NCBI GenBank assembly: GCA_002118135.1
Contig: BDIU01000306.1
Span: forward strand, 1 to 64,000
Origin: Trebouxia sp. TZW2008
Lineage: Eukaryota > Chlorophyta > Trebouxiophyceae > Trebouxiales > Trebouxiaceae
Length of the DNA stretch: 64,000 nt
Reading direction: 5' to 3'
Under the pieces are notes generated by a model that saw only the letters and a list, made by a program, of their open reading frames with translations, was not told the origin of the DNA and did not search any database. Made by a program: the position numbers and the translations under genes. Of the stretch, positions 31,176 to 44,200 are shown piece after piece (the first letter of the stretch is position 1; the number at the start of each line of letters is the position of its first letter).

Positions 31176-32750
31176 CTACTGCAGGGCCTTGATGCTTTCT
31201 CTGTAAGTGCCTGTCAAGTAATCCCAATGTATGAAGTACAAAGCCCTGTTGTACTGGGGCTGGAGATGGTGGATGTAATGGGTTTTGGAGTTGGCCGCAT
31301 TTGGGAAAATGCCCACACCACCAGTGACTAACAGATGCAGCCAACAGGGAAGCTTGTATCCGCAGTGACCTGAAGCACAGTCATTTGCAGGTTTGGCAAG
31401 GTGCTACACAGAAGCGTGTAGGGGCTCTAAGATGAACATGACAACAACACTGTGTGATGGCTACACAGGCAAGAGATTTCATAAGACAGGCAACTTTTGC
31501 ACACTTGCAGCATCAGGCATGCATGTTGCTTGCAGACTTGTAGGACAGACTAGGACATGTGCTTGCATGACAGCATAGTATATGACATACTCAGACGTAA
31601 GGACATTGGTAGATGTGCACGCACTCAAAAGCCAATGCAGCATTGCTGCAGGATGCGATAAGCATGCACATTGGCACACTAGGCATGCTGTCACGCAGAA
31701 GTGGCTCACCCACTATGTTTGTCATGACCTCCACCACAATGAGAGCCACCACAGCTAAAGGATTCCATGCTTTCTGATGGTACAAGTATATATACAAGAC
31801 TGCATGGAAGCCCACAAAGCAGAGGCCAATGTCGGTTGCATCAGCATACGCATTGCCAAGAGCAGAGCAGCTGGCACCAAGGCGGTGATGCATACTATGT
31901 ACATGTTTGTATAAGCGCCGAACTTTGTGAAAGATTGTGTGCAAGGTGAAAAACCAAGCATCGTGACAGAACATGGCGACTGTCACAAAACTCCAGATGT
32001 TCAGCAGATTCAAGTCTATGGCTGAGCGCTGTGCGAACTGACTCCAATTGTGGCTGACGGCGTAGTAAAGTGGAATGTAGGGCAGACCAACAGCCAAGAG
32101 GTTGCTTGGGGGGTGCTCTGCAAATGGAGGTGTGCCAGGAATGAAACGCTGAATCACGCCCAGCTGCTCAAGCCAAGCACAAATGACAACGGCTGAGCTT
32201 TCTGCTGCATAGTTTGCTGCTCCAACTCCCAGACCGCCAGCGATGCCTACCAGGAGATCCTACACGCCATCGTGCACAGTCGGTGAAGGCGCACGAGGCA
32301 GGTGCAGCGACATCACAAGGGTCGACAGTTGGGTTGACTGACCATGGCGCGCTCAAATTACAGTGCTGCTGGCGCTGCAATTGGCCCCTATGCGGAGTAG
32401 CCAAGATGTCCTATTGTCAGCTTGCCCTCAAGACCTGCACGCAATGCTCCTCGTCGCAACTGTTCGTAGCTTCTTGAACTTGCATCGCGCGGCAGAGGCA
32501 AGCTGCGATGCAGCGTGGACGGAAAACAGCCAATAACAACACCTGCAAATTTTGCTGCAGTCAAGAAAAGGACCTCGTAGCAAGTCTGCGCTTGTGCTGA
32601 ACCCTGTCCGATCTCAACATCGGACTCTGCCAGAAGTGAAGCAATCCTGCAGTCTTGTATGCACTCTTCTGTGTGTCGCGAGTCGACAGGATCTTCGTGA
32701 AAGTCAAACGTGCTGAGAGCCACTAGCGGCCGTCTGTGCATCTGACTCAT
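31176..32750 (-). CDS. Fatty acid hydroxylase superfamily (sterol desaturase type), 298 aa
   Basis: Exons 32750-32543, 32246-31710, 31327-31176; phases close (897 nt). A di-iron membrane oxygenase of the ERG3/sphingolipid hydroxylase superfamily. Histidine clusters are visible: HDAWFFTLHTIFH, then HVHSMHH, then the C-terminal THYIHHLQPQYNRALYFIHW. Several membrane helices surround them (e.g. PLAVVALIVVEVMTNIVV). The ending DYLTGTYRESIKAL is typical. The substrate (C-5 sterol, C4 alkyl or sphinganine) cannot be fixed from motifs alone. The N-terminal 45 residues are hydrophilic. The start lies in a CpG-rich divergent promoter shared with the FBA-domain gene. Confidence 0.9.
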
Positions 32751-33187
32751 GAGTGACTGATGCCATAAATGGCTCCGTTTACGAGATCAGCTGCCAGTGA
32801 AGAAGTCATGACTAACAGAGCAAGCGAGCAAGAATGCTAAATTCAAAAGCGTTCCCTTAATACTTGCAGTCAGCGACAACTTGCAGGCTCTGCTCACGTT
32901 TGGGCAATGTTTGAAGGGTTGCCGTGCGTCCTTTTGACCGACTAGCCCTTGACCGCATTGCCGTCTTGGCTCAAAACTTCAACTGACAGCAGTGAATCAA
33001 GCTTGATGCTCAACGCTTTCGGCAGCTGCACCCCATGACGCTTTATCGGTGTTACCTCTTCCTTTACTCCAGAAGCATCGCGAGCATCATAGTAATGCTT
33101 CTGACCCTGCCCTGCGACGCTGTTGCGGATCTCATGTATCGGTCAAGCGCGAGCTGATCTGCACAGGAATGCCAAGTGTGTGTACGC
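32751..33187. promoter_or_regulatory. Divergent promoter between hydroxylase and FBA-domain gene
   Basis: A 437-bp gap between start codons on opposite strands, CpG-rich like other 5' ends here. No coding potential or clear TATA box seen. Confidence 0.55.
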
Positions 33188-36110
33188 ATGGCCAAGCGTG
33201 CTGAACTGCCGTCGCTTTTTCCAAACAGTTACTTGTTGCAGGGCTCACCACCTGCAGCTGTTCAGCCATCTCTGCAGCCGATGCTCAGCAACCTGCAAAA
33301 GGGTTGCAGCAACCTGGCCGACGCAACGGGCCGGGCGGTTGGCTTATCACAGTCTGCCCAACAGACTTTGAACACCGCAGATCAGCTGCTTCGGCGAACG
33401 AAGGATGACCTCGTGCCAGATGTTCAGCGGCAACTCGGCATGCTCAGCATCATTCTTAAATGTTTGTCTGTTGTAGCTGTACTTGCCTGCCTTGACTGGC
33501 TGGTCCGTTTTGTCAGCCGAACAGCATTAGCAAGCTTGTACCTGCTGCGCTTGATGGGTCTGACTTCACCTTCAGCAACAGGTAACTGCTGGCATCAAAG
33601 CATGTCTCATGAGCTGTGTTTTCCCACAATGTGCTTCACTCCACAAGCTGGCTGTGCTGCCATGTGTCCAACTGCTTGTTGTGGCTTGGCGATGTCACAG
33701 ACGTGTTCATATTGCTGCAGGCTTGTCTGCCTGTGCAGTGCTTGTGCTGCTGGCAGCTCTTTTGTCAAGGTAAGCATTTGAGCCTGCTCTGTACACATTC
33801 AATGCAAATGCATCTCTACACAGCCTGAACAGTTTGCAGCTGCATTACAAAAAGTCTGCACTGCAGTGCATGTCATGTGTATCCAGATTACGAAGAGGAT
33901 ATGGAAGCCTCTTGGTCGCATCTGCAGCTGCAAATCCTGCTGTTACAAGCTATTTGCATTGCTCGCCCAGTAGCAACAGGATGTCATTGTCGTCACAGGC
34001 TTCTTTTTAAGAGCTCACATCAACAGCCCATGATCAGTGCCAGCTTCCATGCATGTCTTTGCAGACACAACCTGATTCGCTTCCCATTCTATAGCAGAGC
34101 CACAGTAAGCACCAAACACCAGCTGTCATGCTCTCCGTGTTGTGATGACAAATATTTGTACAGGCCTTGATTGCATAAGGTCTGTGCATTGGGACAGCAC
34201 AAGTTGAGCATATGATGTCTATGATCGTCTACACACTTTGCTGCTTGTGATGTCAACTTGAGACTGAGTGTACTCTCTGAAATTGCAGGGTACTGGCTTT
34301 GAACCTCAACCAGTCGGCATGACAGACAACAAACAAGCTCCTTGGCCATTGTACACTGATAGAGACGGCCAAACTCCGCGTCCAGAACACAATGGCTGCT
34401 TTGCAACATCATACACCTGGCAGCACATAGAGCACAGCGTCTGCTTACGTGAAGAGCTGCAAACAGTGCAGCGTGGCACCAACTTGTCCCAAGGTCTGGG
34501 ACTTGTCAGCACTCAGAATGCTCAAAGGTTCAAGTCAGAGTCAGCAACCTACCTCCAGAACCCTGGCCCTCTGGCGTTTTCAATGTACATAGGCGCCCGT
34601 CAGGATTGCCCGGCAGTCTGTGCCCTCCAGATACAATTGCAGACGGAGCAAGGTGAGCGTCACTGTACAACGTGTCATGCAAGATGGCCCAGCAGTCTGT
34701 GTACTCCAGGTACAGTTGCACACAGAACAAGGTGAGGCCCACTGTACAACGCGTGATGCAAGCTGGCCCAGCAGTCTCTGCCCTCAAAGTACAGCTATGC
34801 AGAGAGCAAATTGAGCATCACCTTATAGTGTGTGATGGCCCAGCAGCCTTTGCCCTCAACCCACAGGTGGGCACAGAGCAAGGTGATGGTCCCTGTATAA
34901 CGTGTGATGCAGAATAGGACAGCAGTCTGTGCCCTCCAGATACAGCTACAGAAGGATCAAGGTGAGAGTCATTGTGCACCCTGTGAACCAAAAGGGCCCA
35001 GCAGAGTTGCCGTCCAGATACAGCTACACACGGAGCAAGGCGAGCGTCATTGTACATTGTGTGATGCAAAATGGCCCAGCAGTCTTTGCCCTCAAGGTAC
35101 CGTTGCACACAGAGCAAAAGCGAGTGTCTGTGTAGCACTCGTGACGTGCTCAGCAGTCTGTGCCCTTATGAAACATGTGCGCACAGAGCAAGGTGAACAG
35201 TGCTGTACAGTGCCCTGGTGTTGCCTGCCACTCTAGATGAAAATTTCCTGTCAATGTAAGCTTTCAGGACTCAGTTACAGACGGAGCAAGGTGGGTGTCA
35301 CTGTGTCACAACCAGTGTACTCAGCAGTCATTGCTCTTAAGGTATAATTGTGCACAGAGCAAAGTGAGCGCCACTGTACGACGTATGATGCAAGATGGCC
35401 CACCGGTCATTGTCTTCAAGGTGCAGTTGTGCACAGAGCAAGAGGACCGTCACTGTATAACATGTGATGCAGAATGGCCCAGCAGTCTTTGCCTCAAGGT
35501 GCAGTTGTGCCTCACAACCACCATATACACCATACACACCGTACACATTCACCCATGCTTGAGTGTTGAACATATACGTGATATCAATACTCTGTTATGG
35601 CAAGTGTTGAGTCATTGTGAGTCATCACTACCTCTGTGAATGTTGCTGACCGCAATCAGTACTGATGTTGTCATTGCCATGATCATGATGTCATTGTCAT
35701 GATCATGATGAGTACGTCATGCAGGACCGGGCATGACATGGCGCACTCCTCTTTTGGGCTCTTACTGCGGCGAAGAGGCACAAAGGCAAGCCGAAGTTGA
35801 GAACGTTGGACTACCCCAAGAGGATCGCCTCAAGGCTTTGCAGTTCATTGAGCCAGGTCACTGGCGGCGCATTGCACATGTTTTCAAGGAGTGCCCAAAA
35901 AAGGTGACCCAGGTTCAAATCCTGCTCATGGGAAAAGATGGCCGCTCTTGGGCTGGGGCATATGGCATGAAATTCAGCTCTCCACAGTTGCACTTCCTTC
36001 CACAGGACAAGGTTGCCTCCTATGAAAATGGAAACGGCGTGCCCCATTATGCTGGCCCGCTGAACACTGGTGACTTGCTAAAGACTTTTCAGATGCTGAG
36101 TAAAGGCTGA
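33188..36110 (+). CDS. Membrane-anchored F-box-associated (FBA) domain-like protein, 410 aa
   Basis: Exons 33188-33581, 33721-33769, 34065-34104, 34289-34652, 35725-36110; phases close (1233 nt). The N-terminal half has an amphipathic stretch (SQSAQQTLNTADQLLRRTKD) and two or three hydrophobic helices (LSIILKCLSVVAVLACLDWL, then LSACAVLVLLAALL). The C-terminal half follows the FBA sugar-binding module of FBXO2-like proteins: RHNLIRFPF at its start, CFATSYTWQHIEHSVCL, ALQIQLQTEQG, then HWRRIAHVFKECPKKVTQV and GRSWAGAYGMKFSSPQLHFL. No F-box is present, so it may bind glycoproteins at a membrane without SCF function (inference). An alternative third exon (33887-34010) would end translation early and is disfavoured. 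Intron 4 carries a satellite made of exon 4 ends. Confidence 0.72.
34653..35500 (+). repeat. Tandem array of about 11 copies of FBA-gene exon 4 end plus donor
   Basis: Unit near 72-82 bp. The landmark GCCCAGCAGTCTGTGCCCTC..CAG recurs near 34691, 34769, 34842, 34921, 34998, 35078, 35150, 35325, 35400 and 35479, with a partial unit near 35270. Most units also keep ACAGAGCAAGGTGAG, i.e. the exon end with a GT donor. The original is the end of exon 4 (34609-34652). The array fills intron 4. Confidence 0.9.
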
Positions 36111-37142
36111 GACAGTGCCAAATTGCCATTGCTCATTAAGCTCTGTCAACAGCAGCAGCAGCAGCAGGGGCAGACATTTCATGCTTTGACTCACTTAGCA
36201 ATTGTAACAGCAAATGATCACGGCAGTTCTGTCTGCGTTTCAAGCTTTGCTGCAACAATCCCACAAGACAACACTGATTGCTTTGAGATCACCATGGTCA
36301 CCAATTTCATCAGCAGGCGGCACTCCTGTGATGTGTCAAGCATGATGTACTACATACGGTATCTGCTGCTCCCATGATGCATCTGCTGCTCAAACCAAGG
36401 ACCGAATGTTGACATACTGATATGACTGTCCAGATACTGCTTTGCTGTGGTTCAAGTGCCCCAGGCCTGTAATGCGTGTTTTGAAAGCATTCGTTAGTAT
36501 TTGATTCATGCATCCTGATGCAACTTGAATTGACCATTCTAGCCAAGCATGAATGCCTGACTAGAATGGCAACAGATTCTAATGCTTTTGCCTAAGATAT
36601 AAAAGCTCAAATGGTCTGGAGTGCGGCGTCAGGGACACTTTAGTCCACTGGAAAATCTGCAATCCCCACGACGGCTCGAGACTGCAGCGTTGACTCGCAG
36701 CGCTTTTGCTGTGGTGAAGCGACCTGTTTGCTGAGACTCGCCGGCAAAAGCGGCAGAAAAGCCACGCGTGCCAGCAGGGAAGTGCAACATTGTCTGCACC
36801 TCTTGTGCCTGGCACTCTGTTACGATCTAGCGAGCCGCCTACAGCATCAGCCTGTCTGGCTGTGCGCTGGTGTCAGCAATAGCACCGCAATTCGCCTACC
36901 GGCCAGTCTACTTGTTCCGCCATTTGCTGCGGCGTGTGCTGGCCTAGAACATCGCCTGCAAGCAGAACAGCAGATTAGGTCAAGGGAACAAGCCCATACA
37001 CTGGAGACTGCAGTTGTCTCCTGCCCTTAACCCATCCAAACTCGTTGCAAAAGGCACCCTCCGCTGCTTTGGCTCGCACCTGTGCAGCAGAAGCAGGTTC
37101 CTGCCGGTTTGAAACCGGAGTTCTGCTTGAATAGGGGCAAAG
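36111..37142. promoter_or_regulatory. Intergenic region with CpG-rich promoter of the GATA-like gene
   Basis: 36111-36600 holds a short CAG run (36150-36167) and no gene. 36620-37140 is CpG-rich and probably contains the promoter and 5' UTR of the gene starting at 37143. Open stretches on both strands at 36579-37030 have no recognisable family. Confidence 0.5.
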
Positions 37143-39220
37143 ATGCCTCGGCAGGCAGGTCAGTAAAAGGATTCTGCTAGCGCGCTTGAAGCATTCCACC
37201 ATCACAATGCACATCTGCTGCAATGACACAAAGCAACTTCATGTCTGGCTCAAGGCTACGTTGCTGCTGCTCATGCTCTGCTCTCAACTAGGTTTGCCGC
37301 TCTGTGCAGGAGCAAAGGCGCCAGTAGCTCAACCAGGCCCTACTAGACACAGCGCCCGCGCCCCAAAGCCCACCGAGCGAGCTCTCCAGGTAATCCATGC
37401 CATACCGACACCCCATCAACTTCTGGCAAGTGCATTGCTCGCAGATGCACAGCAAGAGTGAGCATATCTCTCCAGGCTACAGTGCCAGCACAGCCTGCTT
37501 ATGCAATCACTATGGAATGATGCATGCAGGCCAAGCAGGCTGCAGTGCAGAAGCCAGCCCCAAAGCGTCAGCGAGGCCCGAGAGCAGAAGGCAGGACTGG
37601 TGCCAGAGTGCCAAGCAAGCGCAAGCTGGCGCTGAAGGCAGGCGGGCCGTGCACTGCTTGCCAAACCACTGGTAATCCCCCTGCCACCTGTCTCCACAAC
37701 ATCCAAGTTCCAGCTGAAATTGGTGCTGTCATTGAAAGCCGTCCCAACGACATAGCTGCCATCCAACAATGGACTGTTGAATGCAAGTCTCAAGGTGACC
37801 TAACTTGCACACAAAAGCATGCAAACACTGCTATCTCACAGTACATGCACGGACCGCTAGGCAAATTGCTCCGTACATTCCCTGTCTTCTGTGAAAGAAC
37901 TCAGTGTGCCCACATAGATATGCCGTACAAATTTCTGCAGCGAATATTATTGCAGTTGCAGTCCCTGCGCGTGTCTGCGTGTGAGCCACTGTGAGTCTTG
38001 CTGTAGTCTGCGACAGGCAGCCTTTCATCACAAGCAACTCGATTCTCAGTTCATGCTTTGCTGCAGAGAGCTGTCTGTGGCGGAGTGGCAAAGTGAATGG
38101 GCTGTACCCGGGGCAGATACTCTGTAACCGCTGCGGCGCCCGAGATGCCCGCCACCGCCTTGAGTTGAACGAGCAGGGCCAGCAGGTACATCAAGCGTGC
38201 ATTGTATGCAGCTTGTGGGCAGCTATCACAGGCATGACTTGCCTTCCTAAGTATGCACGATTGTAAGTGGGTTCCATGACTGCTGTTTGATTGGGCCTGT
38301 GCAGAGTGTGTTTGTGCATCCACTTTCATGATTGAGCAAATTCCAAAATCAAGAGCTCAGCGAATGTGTTGTGCATCTGTCATTTAGTCAACCAGACAAG
38401 ACCATCGACATCCAATGCAGACACTGTGACAACACCTGCTAAGCTTGTGTAAGAATGCCATATTGGCTTGCTGGCTGCCTGTCATGGATTATTGACGTGT
38501 ACAAGCACAGGCTACTGGGCATATTGACCTATTTCGTATGGCTTGCTTGCAAAACACGCCGAGACGGCTTACTGCCGTCGTTCAGAAATCATATGTGTCT
38601 GTTGACATCAGCCCCCACTACCTTCCTGTTTCTGACTGTAGGTGACAGGCCACTCTTGCTGGCATGATCACTGTGCTGCTTGAGCTCTGTGACTACAAAT
38701 GTGCTGATAAGGGTCGATGCTTGTTGACAGGAAGAAGATGTATCAGAGGCAGAGGAGTTGTCAGATGATGCTGCAGTCCTGCCCCCCAACAGCCCCTCAG
38801 CCAGCCCTCAGCCCACCAGGGGCAAGAAGAGGACTGCAGCTCATGCCAACCTGGGCGAGGATGATGCTGAGCACAGCCGCCGCAAGAGAGTTGACCTCCA
38901 GGCATATGCTGGAGAAGCAGCAAGTGCAGCTGCAATGCAACAGCAGCAGCAGCAGCAGCAGACGGCAGCTGATGAGGAAGCATGGCACACAAACAACATT
39001 TGTGAGATGTTCGATGCTTTCTCCCAGGCAGCATGCTGCAGGCAAGAAGAGGTCCGCAATGTTGAAGCGAGGAATCAGGAATGACGAACAGGATGCTGTT
39101 GCAGCCCTGCTGGGGTTGGGGGCCCAGCCCACTGAGGTTGATGGCATGGCTTATGACACCCAGGATGAGGACATGCAGCATGAGTTGGACCAGGGTCAGG
39201 TCCCTGAAGATGAGCTGTAG
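37143..39220 (+). CDS. GATA-like zinc-finger protein, 6 exons, 268 aa
   Basis: Exons 37143-37158, 37310-37389, 37530-37671, 38067-38185, 38731-39001, 39042-39220; phases close (807 nt). Begins MPRQAGAKAPVAQPGPTRHS, then a Lys/Arg-rich segment (KRQRGPRAEGR, SKRKLALK). The zinc finger is split across exons 3-4: CTAC then CLWRSG and CNRCGARDARH. It has CxxC, the LWRSG core of GATA fingers, and CNxCG, but a loop of 22 residues, longer than usual. The C-terminal half is acidic/Ser, with KKR clusters, a polyglutamine tract (38938-38961) and an acidic end (QVPEDEL). Likely a DNA-binding regulator. The intron between exons 5 and 6 would be only 40 nt; without splicing, translation stops 28 codons on (RNQE stop at 39081). 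Confidence 0.7.
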
Positions 39221-39700
39221 GACAGCATTGGATGGATGTACAGCCCAACAGCCCTATGTGTATTAGATACCACATATCAGCCCTATGTGTATTGTATGTC
39301 ATGTATCAGCCCTATGTGTGTTGTATAGCACATACAGTTCCTTGACCCTGATGTGTGCTATATAGCATACACAGGCCCCTGGCCCTCATGTGTACTTTAA
39401 TGGCACATACAGCCCTTAAGAGCTTGGAGATGCTGCTTTGCAGCAATCAAAAACCCAAGCACTAGCATCACCACAGCCCATGTGTGTATTTTGTAGCAGA
39501 CACAGCCCTTGACTGTATCTGGACTTGCTGCTTTGCAGCAAGCATAAGCCCAAGCAACAGTATCAGTATAGCCCCTTGGGATAGCCCCTCAGCCCCTATG
39601 TACACTCCATAGCACACATAACCCTGGATTGGATTTGCTGCTTTGAAGTAAACATGCTTCCAAGCAGTAGCAGCAGCCATAGATGGACGCGCTGGCCTCT
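39221..39700. repeat. Short tandem repeats after the GATA-like gene
   Basis: Units near CAGCCCTATGTGTATTGTAT (about 26-45 bp) recur from 39242 to 39420. A longer unit containing TTGCTGCTTTGCAGCAA..CCCAAGCA recurs near 39432, 39528 and 39637. They probably lie in or just past the 3' UTR. Confidence 0.75.
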
Positions 39701-41270
39701 TGTATTCTTCAACCCAGAAGATGGGCTTTTCTTTTGCAAACAGCTCATATGTGAGGCTGCCTATGCAGCAATGGCGTTGTGTGCAAGGGATATCATCCAG
39801 CTCTCTTGGAATGATCTGATGCCTTAGCATCATGTTTGTTTTGTGTTTTAGCTAGGTAGCCTGCTATATAGGTCGTAGATCTGAACGCTCTGGACAACAA
39901 AACGACATTTAGCTTTTCATTTGTTCATTGCAGTCTTGCTGCTCAGAACAGGATAGGTAGCTTGCTTTTTCTTTTGTGTGTATGCTCTTTCCCAGGCTGC
40001 CTCTTTAGACAGAGGCTCCCATTATGACGCCTAGCCTAGTAGCGGCGTAGACTTTTCTTTTTTTTCTCTTCTTTTCTGTATGCTCTTGCTACACTCCCCA
40101 CTAGTTGCTGCGATGCCCTTTTTTCCAGCTGACACTTGTAAACCTTGTGTGTAAGCAGTAAGCATGCTGTAACAAGCCCTCTGCTGAAACTGCATACTTG
40201 TTCATGTTGGTGTCTAAACATCTATGAGTCTTGCCACGAGACACAGCAGTCAGAAACTGCATGTTCTACCAGACCAAGTAACATCAGACGTCAGCAACGA
40301 ATTGTGCATACACACCGTTGTGCATGCGTGAATATGCATAAGAAAGCAATATTGTGTACGCAGACTTAAGTATGGCAGACTTGTTCATATGTATATATAC
40401 ATATATATTTTGCCTGGTCAGCGACGTAGCTCATGCCTCTGAAAAGACTGACCATGAATAGCGAAGCGACCCTGCACATTTAGCGCAGCATGGCATTTGC
40501 CTGATGCGATGATTGATGCAGCAGCTGCAGCAGCAGCAGCTATTGTCTGTGATCGTTGCCCACATGCATTATTGTCAGGACAGCTAGTACAGTACTTGCA
40601 CTGCTATTCAGATCAAGAATGTCACAGGCGTTTACACACATAAGGACCTGTCTAAGGCCTGAGCTCATGGCTCTGACAGATGCTGTCTAGAGTACACAAC
40701 ACATAATCAGATGATCATCAGAGAACAGAGTTGATTTGCCTACAAGCGCCTGGCATACACTCAACTCAGACACAACAGCTGACCAATGAGCAAAAGCCGC
40801 TACAATATATTCCTACCCTGTGCTACAAGATGCTACAAGGCTACAATAAGCTGCAAGCTGACCTTTTGGCGCTAGACAATGCAACAGCGCCACTGCAGCA
40901 TGCGAGGACGGTACACTGACAATAAGGTGTCTCTACAGATCGCTCAAATGTGCAGCAGGCAATGCAGAACACTTCTGCAGGCTCCTGCAGCCTGCAAGGT
41001 CGTCATGCTATAGGTGTCATGCTTAGTCATGCTAAAGGTGTTTTCTGAGATGCTGCTCAAGCCTGCGGAAAGGTAGATGGGTTGGGGAGGAGGGGGGGCA
41101 GGGACAGGCGGGTGGGTTGAGGTGGGTGTCTGAAGCCCTAAGAACATTTGCTGTACCACTACTCTACTTCTACGCTGTACTTCAGTTCAAAAGCCGCGCC
41201 CAGATTGTTTCATCTTTTGACTAGCCTTTGATCTCATTCAGATATGCCTTGATCTGCAGTTGCTGTGAAG
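39701..41270. other. Convergent intergenic region, no gene seen
   Basis: Between the GATA-like gene (plus) and the U-box gene (minus). It contains a pyrimidine-rich tract near 40050-40078, an AT-palindromic run (CATATGTATATATACATATA) at 40387-40410, and a GCAGCAGC run near 40517-40541. Only short unsupported frames occur. Confidence 0.55.
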
Positions 41271-44200
41271 CTACTCAAGTGTCAAGTTGTACTCCGCCGC
41301 AAAAGCCACAACGAGATCCCTCATCTTCTGGCAAGCCTTGATTTCATTCAAGTATACCTTGTCACGGCTCAAGGGATGAGTGTGCTTGAGCTTGATCCAC
41401 TGAACAATCTCCCTGCACATGTTAATGTGCCGCAGTCGTGATCTTGTGCATACACGGCATACGCAGCACACAAATGCACTATGAGTGTGGCAGCCCGTTC
41501 CAGACAAAGAGTATTCATTCTGCGTCAACACTACTGACCTGCTTGCATTGCATGAGTGAATGCAACTGTCAAAAACATGTTGCAATCAGGACCAGACCGC
41601 AAAGTTAATAAGGCTGTATGTGTACTGCGACGTCAGTGCGTGTAAGCAAGCGGGCAAGCAAGCCAGCAGGCCAGCGAGCGAGCAAGCAAGCAAGCAAGCG
41701 AGCAAGCAGGCAGGCAGGCAGGCAGGCAGGCACATCAATCTGTCACTGGCGCTGTTGCCAAACCAAAAGCTGTTGCTTCTCATGCAGGTGGCAAAACGCA
41801 CCTGCGCTCAAACAAGTTTCCATGCAAAGAGCAAGGCTCCACAAAGGGAGCCATAGTCAGAGGGCAAATCATGTCTGGGGCTTGAATCCCAATGTCTATT
41901 GCCTGATCAGGCGTCAGCTTCCAAGCAGGCGTGCTGCTTGATCTTGCAGTCCACCCAATAGCTATGAGCATTGCCCTCCACACTTCTCTGCCCGTGAAGT
42001 ACCTTGGCACATCTGACTTCTTCCAAGCAGCATTGGCAGAGAAAGAGAGGCCCCATGCCAAAGCTGCTCCAAGCACCCAGAAAGGCCAACCCCCCATGGC
42101 TGAGACAGCCCTCCCTGCAAGTACTTAGTCACTGAATTGGGAGATCCTTGTTGATGACAATGACAGTGGCAATGAAATAATAATGACAGCACCCAGAAAG
42201 CCCAACCCTCCCCCCCCGCTTTCCCCCCCCGGCAGACACAGCCCCTGCTGAAACAAGCTCACTTAGTCACTGAATTGTGGCAACTGTGACAATGGCCATG
42301 ACAATGACAAAGACCATGGCAACGGCAATGGCAATGGCAATGACAGCACCCAGAAAGCCCAATTGCCCATGGCAGACACAGCATCTCCTGCATCAAGCTC
42401 GTTTAGTCACCAGACAACAAATGTAATCTTGACAATGCAACGAATGGCATTGACAATGACAGCACCCAGAATGCTTGACCCCCCTGGCAGACACAGCCCC
42501 TCCTGCAACAAGCTCATTCAGTCACTGAATTGTGACAACTGTGACAATGACAATGACAATGACAATGGCAATGGCAATGACAGCACCCAGAAAGCCCAAA
42601 CCCCCCTGGCAGACACAGCCCCTCCTGCAACAAGCTCGTTCAGTCACTGAACCGTGAACACTGGAATGAAGACATGGACAGTGACAGTGACATGGACAGT
42701 GACAGTGACATGGACAGTGACAGTGACAGCGGCAATAGCAATGATGCTGGCAATGACAATGGCAATGAAAGCACCCAGGCAGCCCAACCCTTGTGGCAGA
42801 CAGCACCTGCTGCAACAAGCTTGTTCAGTCTGGTGAATGATTTGTGATGGCATTTGGGTCGCTGCATGTGCGTCGGCTAAGACAGAGCATTTGATCACAT
42901 TCAGTAGTCAGAAACAAGTTTCACAGGGGCAGCAATGCGACTGTGCCAGTTGACGTACCCAGAGCGATGCATGCAGCGTCAACTGTAATCTTGCACCATG
43001 CACTTCCACAGAAATATCATTGTAAACGTGACAGTTGACATACCCAGAAAAATGCATGCAGCACCCAGTGCAATCTTGCACCATGCACTTCAACAGGAAT
43101 AGCAACGCAAATGTGCCAGCTGACGTACCCAGATCGATGCATGCAGCGTCAAGTGCAATCTTGCACATTGCGCCTGCCAAAGCGCTTCCTCTACCAGACG
43201 GAGGGGCGTCCATGTATGCTGCGGCCAGTGACACCGCCATTGTGACAATCACGCCAACCAACAGTGCCTTGGCAGGTGTGTTGCCAGCCAACCACTTCAG
43301 ATTCCTGCAGCACAAAACGCCTTACAGCTGTCAAAGTCACACATTCTCCAGCAATTTCTGGAATCAAGTACACCAAAGCTGAGACACCTTTGAATGCAGT
43401 TCAAATGTTCTGTGCATCATATGGTAAAATCCGCATTCTGTCTGTTTGCGACTTCAGAAGGTAAAGATGCTAAAAGTGCAACATGCTCACACATCAGTGC
43501 ATTGGCTGTTAGTCTGAAGAATGCGGTTATGAAGATGCAGTGCTGCAATGCAATGTTGGAAAAATGCAGTCATACAACGCTCGCAACATCATTTGAATCA
43601 ACACAAGTCTAATGCTCAAGCAACAGCAAGCAGCAGAAACTTTTAGTACCGAGCAACCCAGTATAGTTTTGATGTTCAAGCAATAGCCAGGCTATGGATG
43701 CACTTTGTTATCAGTCTGGATTTGATGAATGCATATCCGCTTGAAGGCAAGTATGTTGTTGTACAATATAACAATGCAGAACGCCTGACTTGAAGTGACC
43801 TTGATGACTCACTGCTGCTGATATGATGCTCAATGCTGACACGCTGATACATCACTGATGTTGACACTGCCACTCATGATCATGCATCAGTCATATGGAC
43901 TTGGAGTACAGCTGTAATGAAGGAATGAATGTTAGCACAGAAATGCCCATGTCAGGATGTGATGAAGTGACGCTCACCCAGCAGCACCACTTCTTGCCAT
44001 TGACCCACACTTAGCGAAGGCCTCGCACATCTTGGTGATTGCAGCATTGCATCCGTCAATGGAGACGGACAGGCACAATTCCTTCAGCAATCCATTGAGC
44101 CATGTTGCAAGGGATTCAACATCGTCTGCAGGGTTGTCAAGAACATCTTGCTCAAACTTTTGATGGGCCTTCTTGGAGAAGAGGTATGCCAGGATGCTGA

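Noticed and set aside
33887..34010. Alternative third exon of the FBA gene ending in a stop
   Set aside because: It would leave the FBA exons without a promoter-like 5' end, while splicing 33769 to 34065 restores the FBA start RHNLIRFPF in phase.
35905..35935. GGTTCAAATCC, a tRNA B-box-like sequence
   Set aside because: It lies in the open frame of the FBA exon (coding TQVQILL) and no acceptor stem or A-box is found at the right distance.
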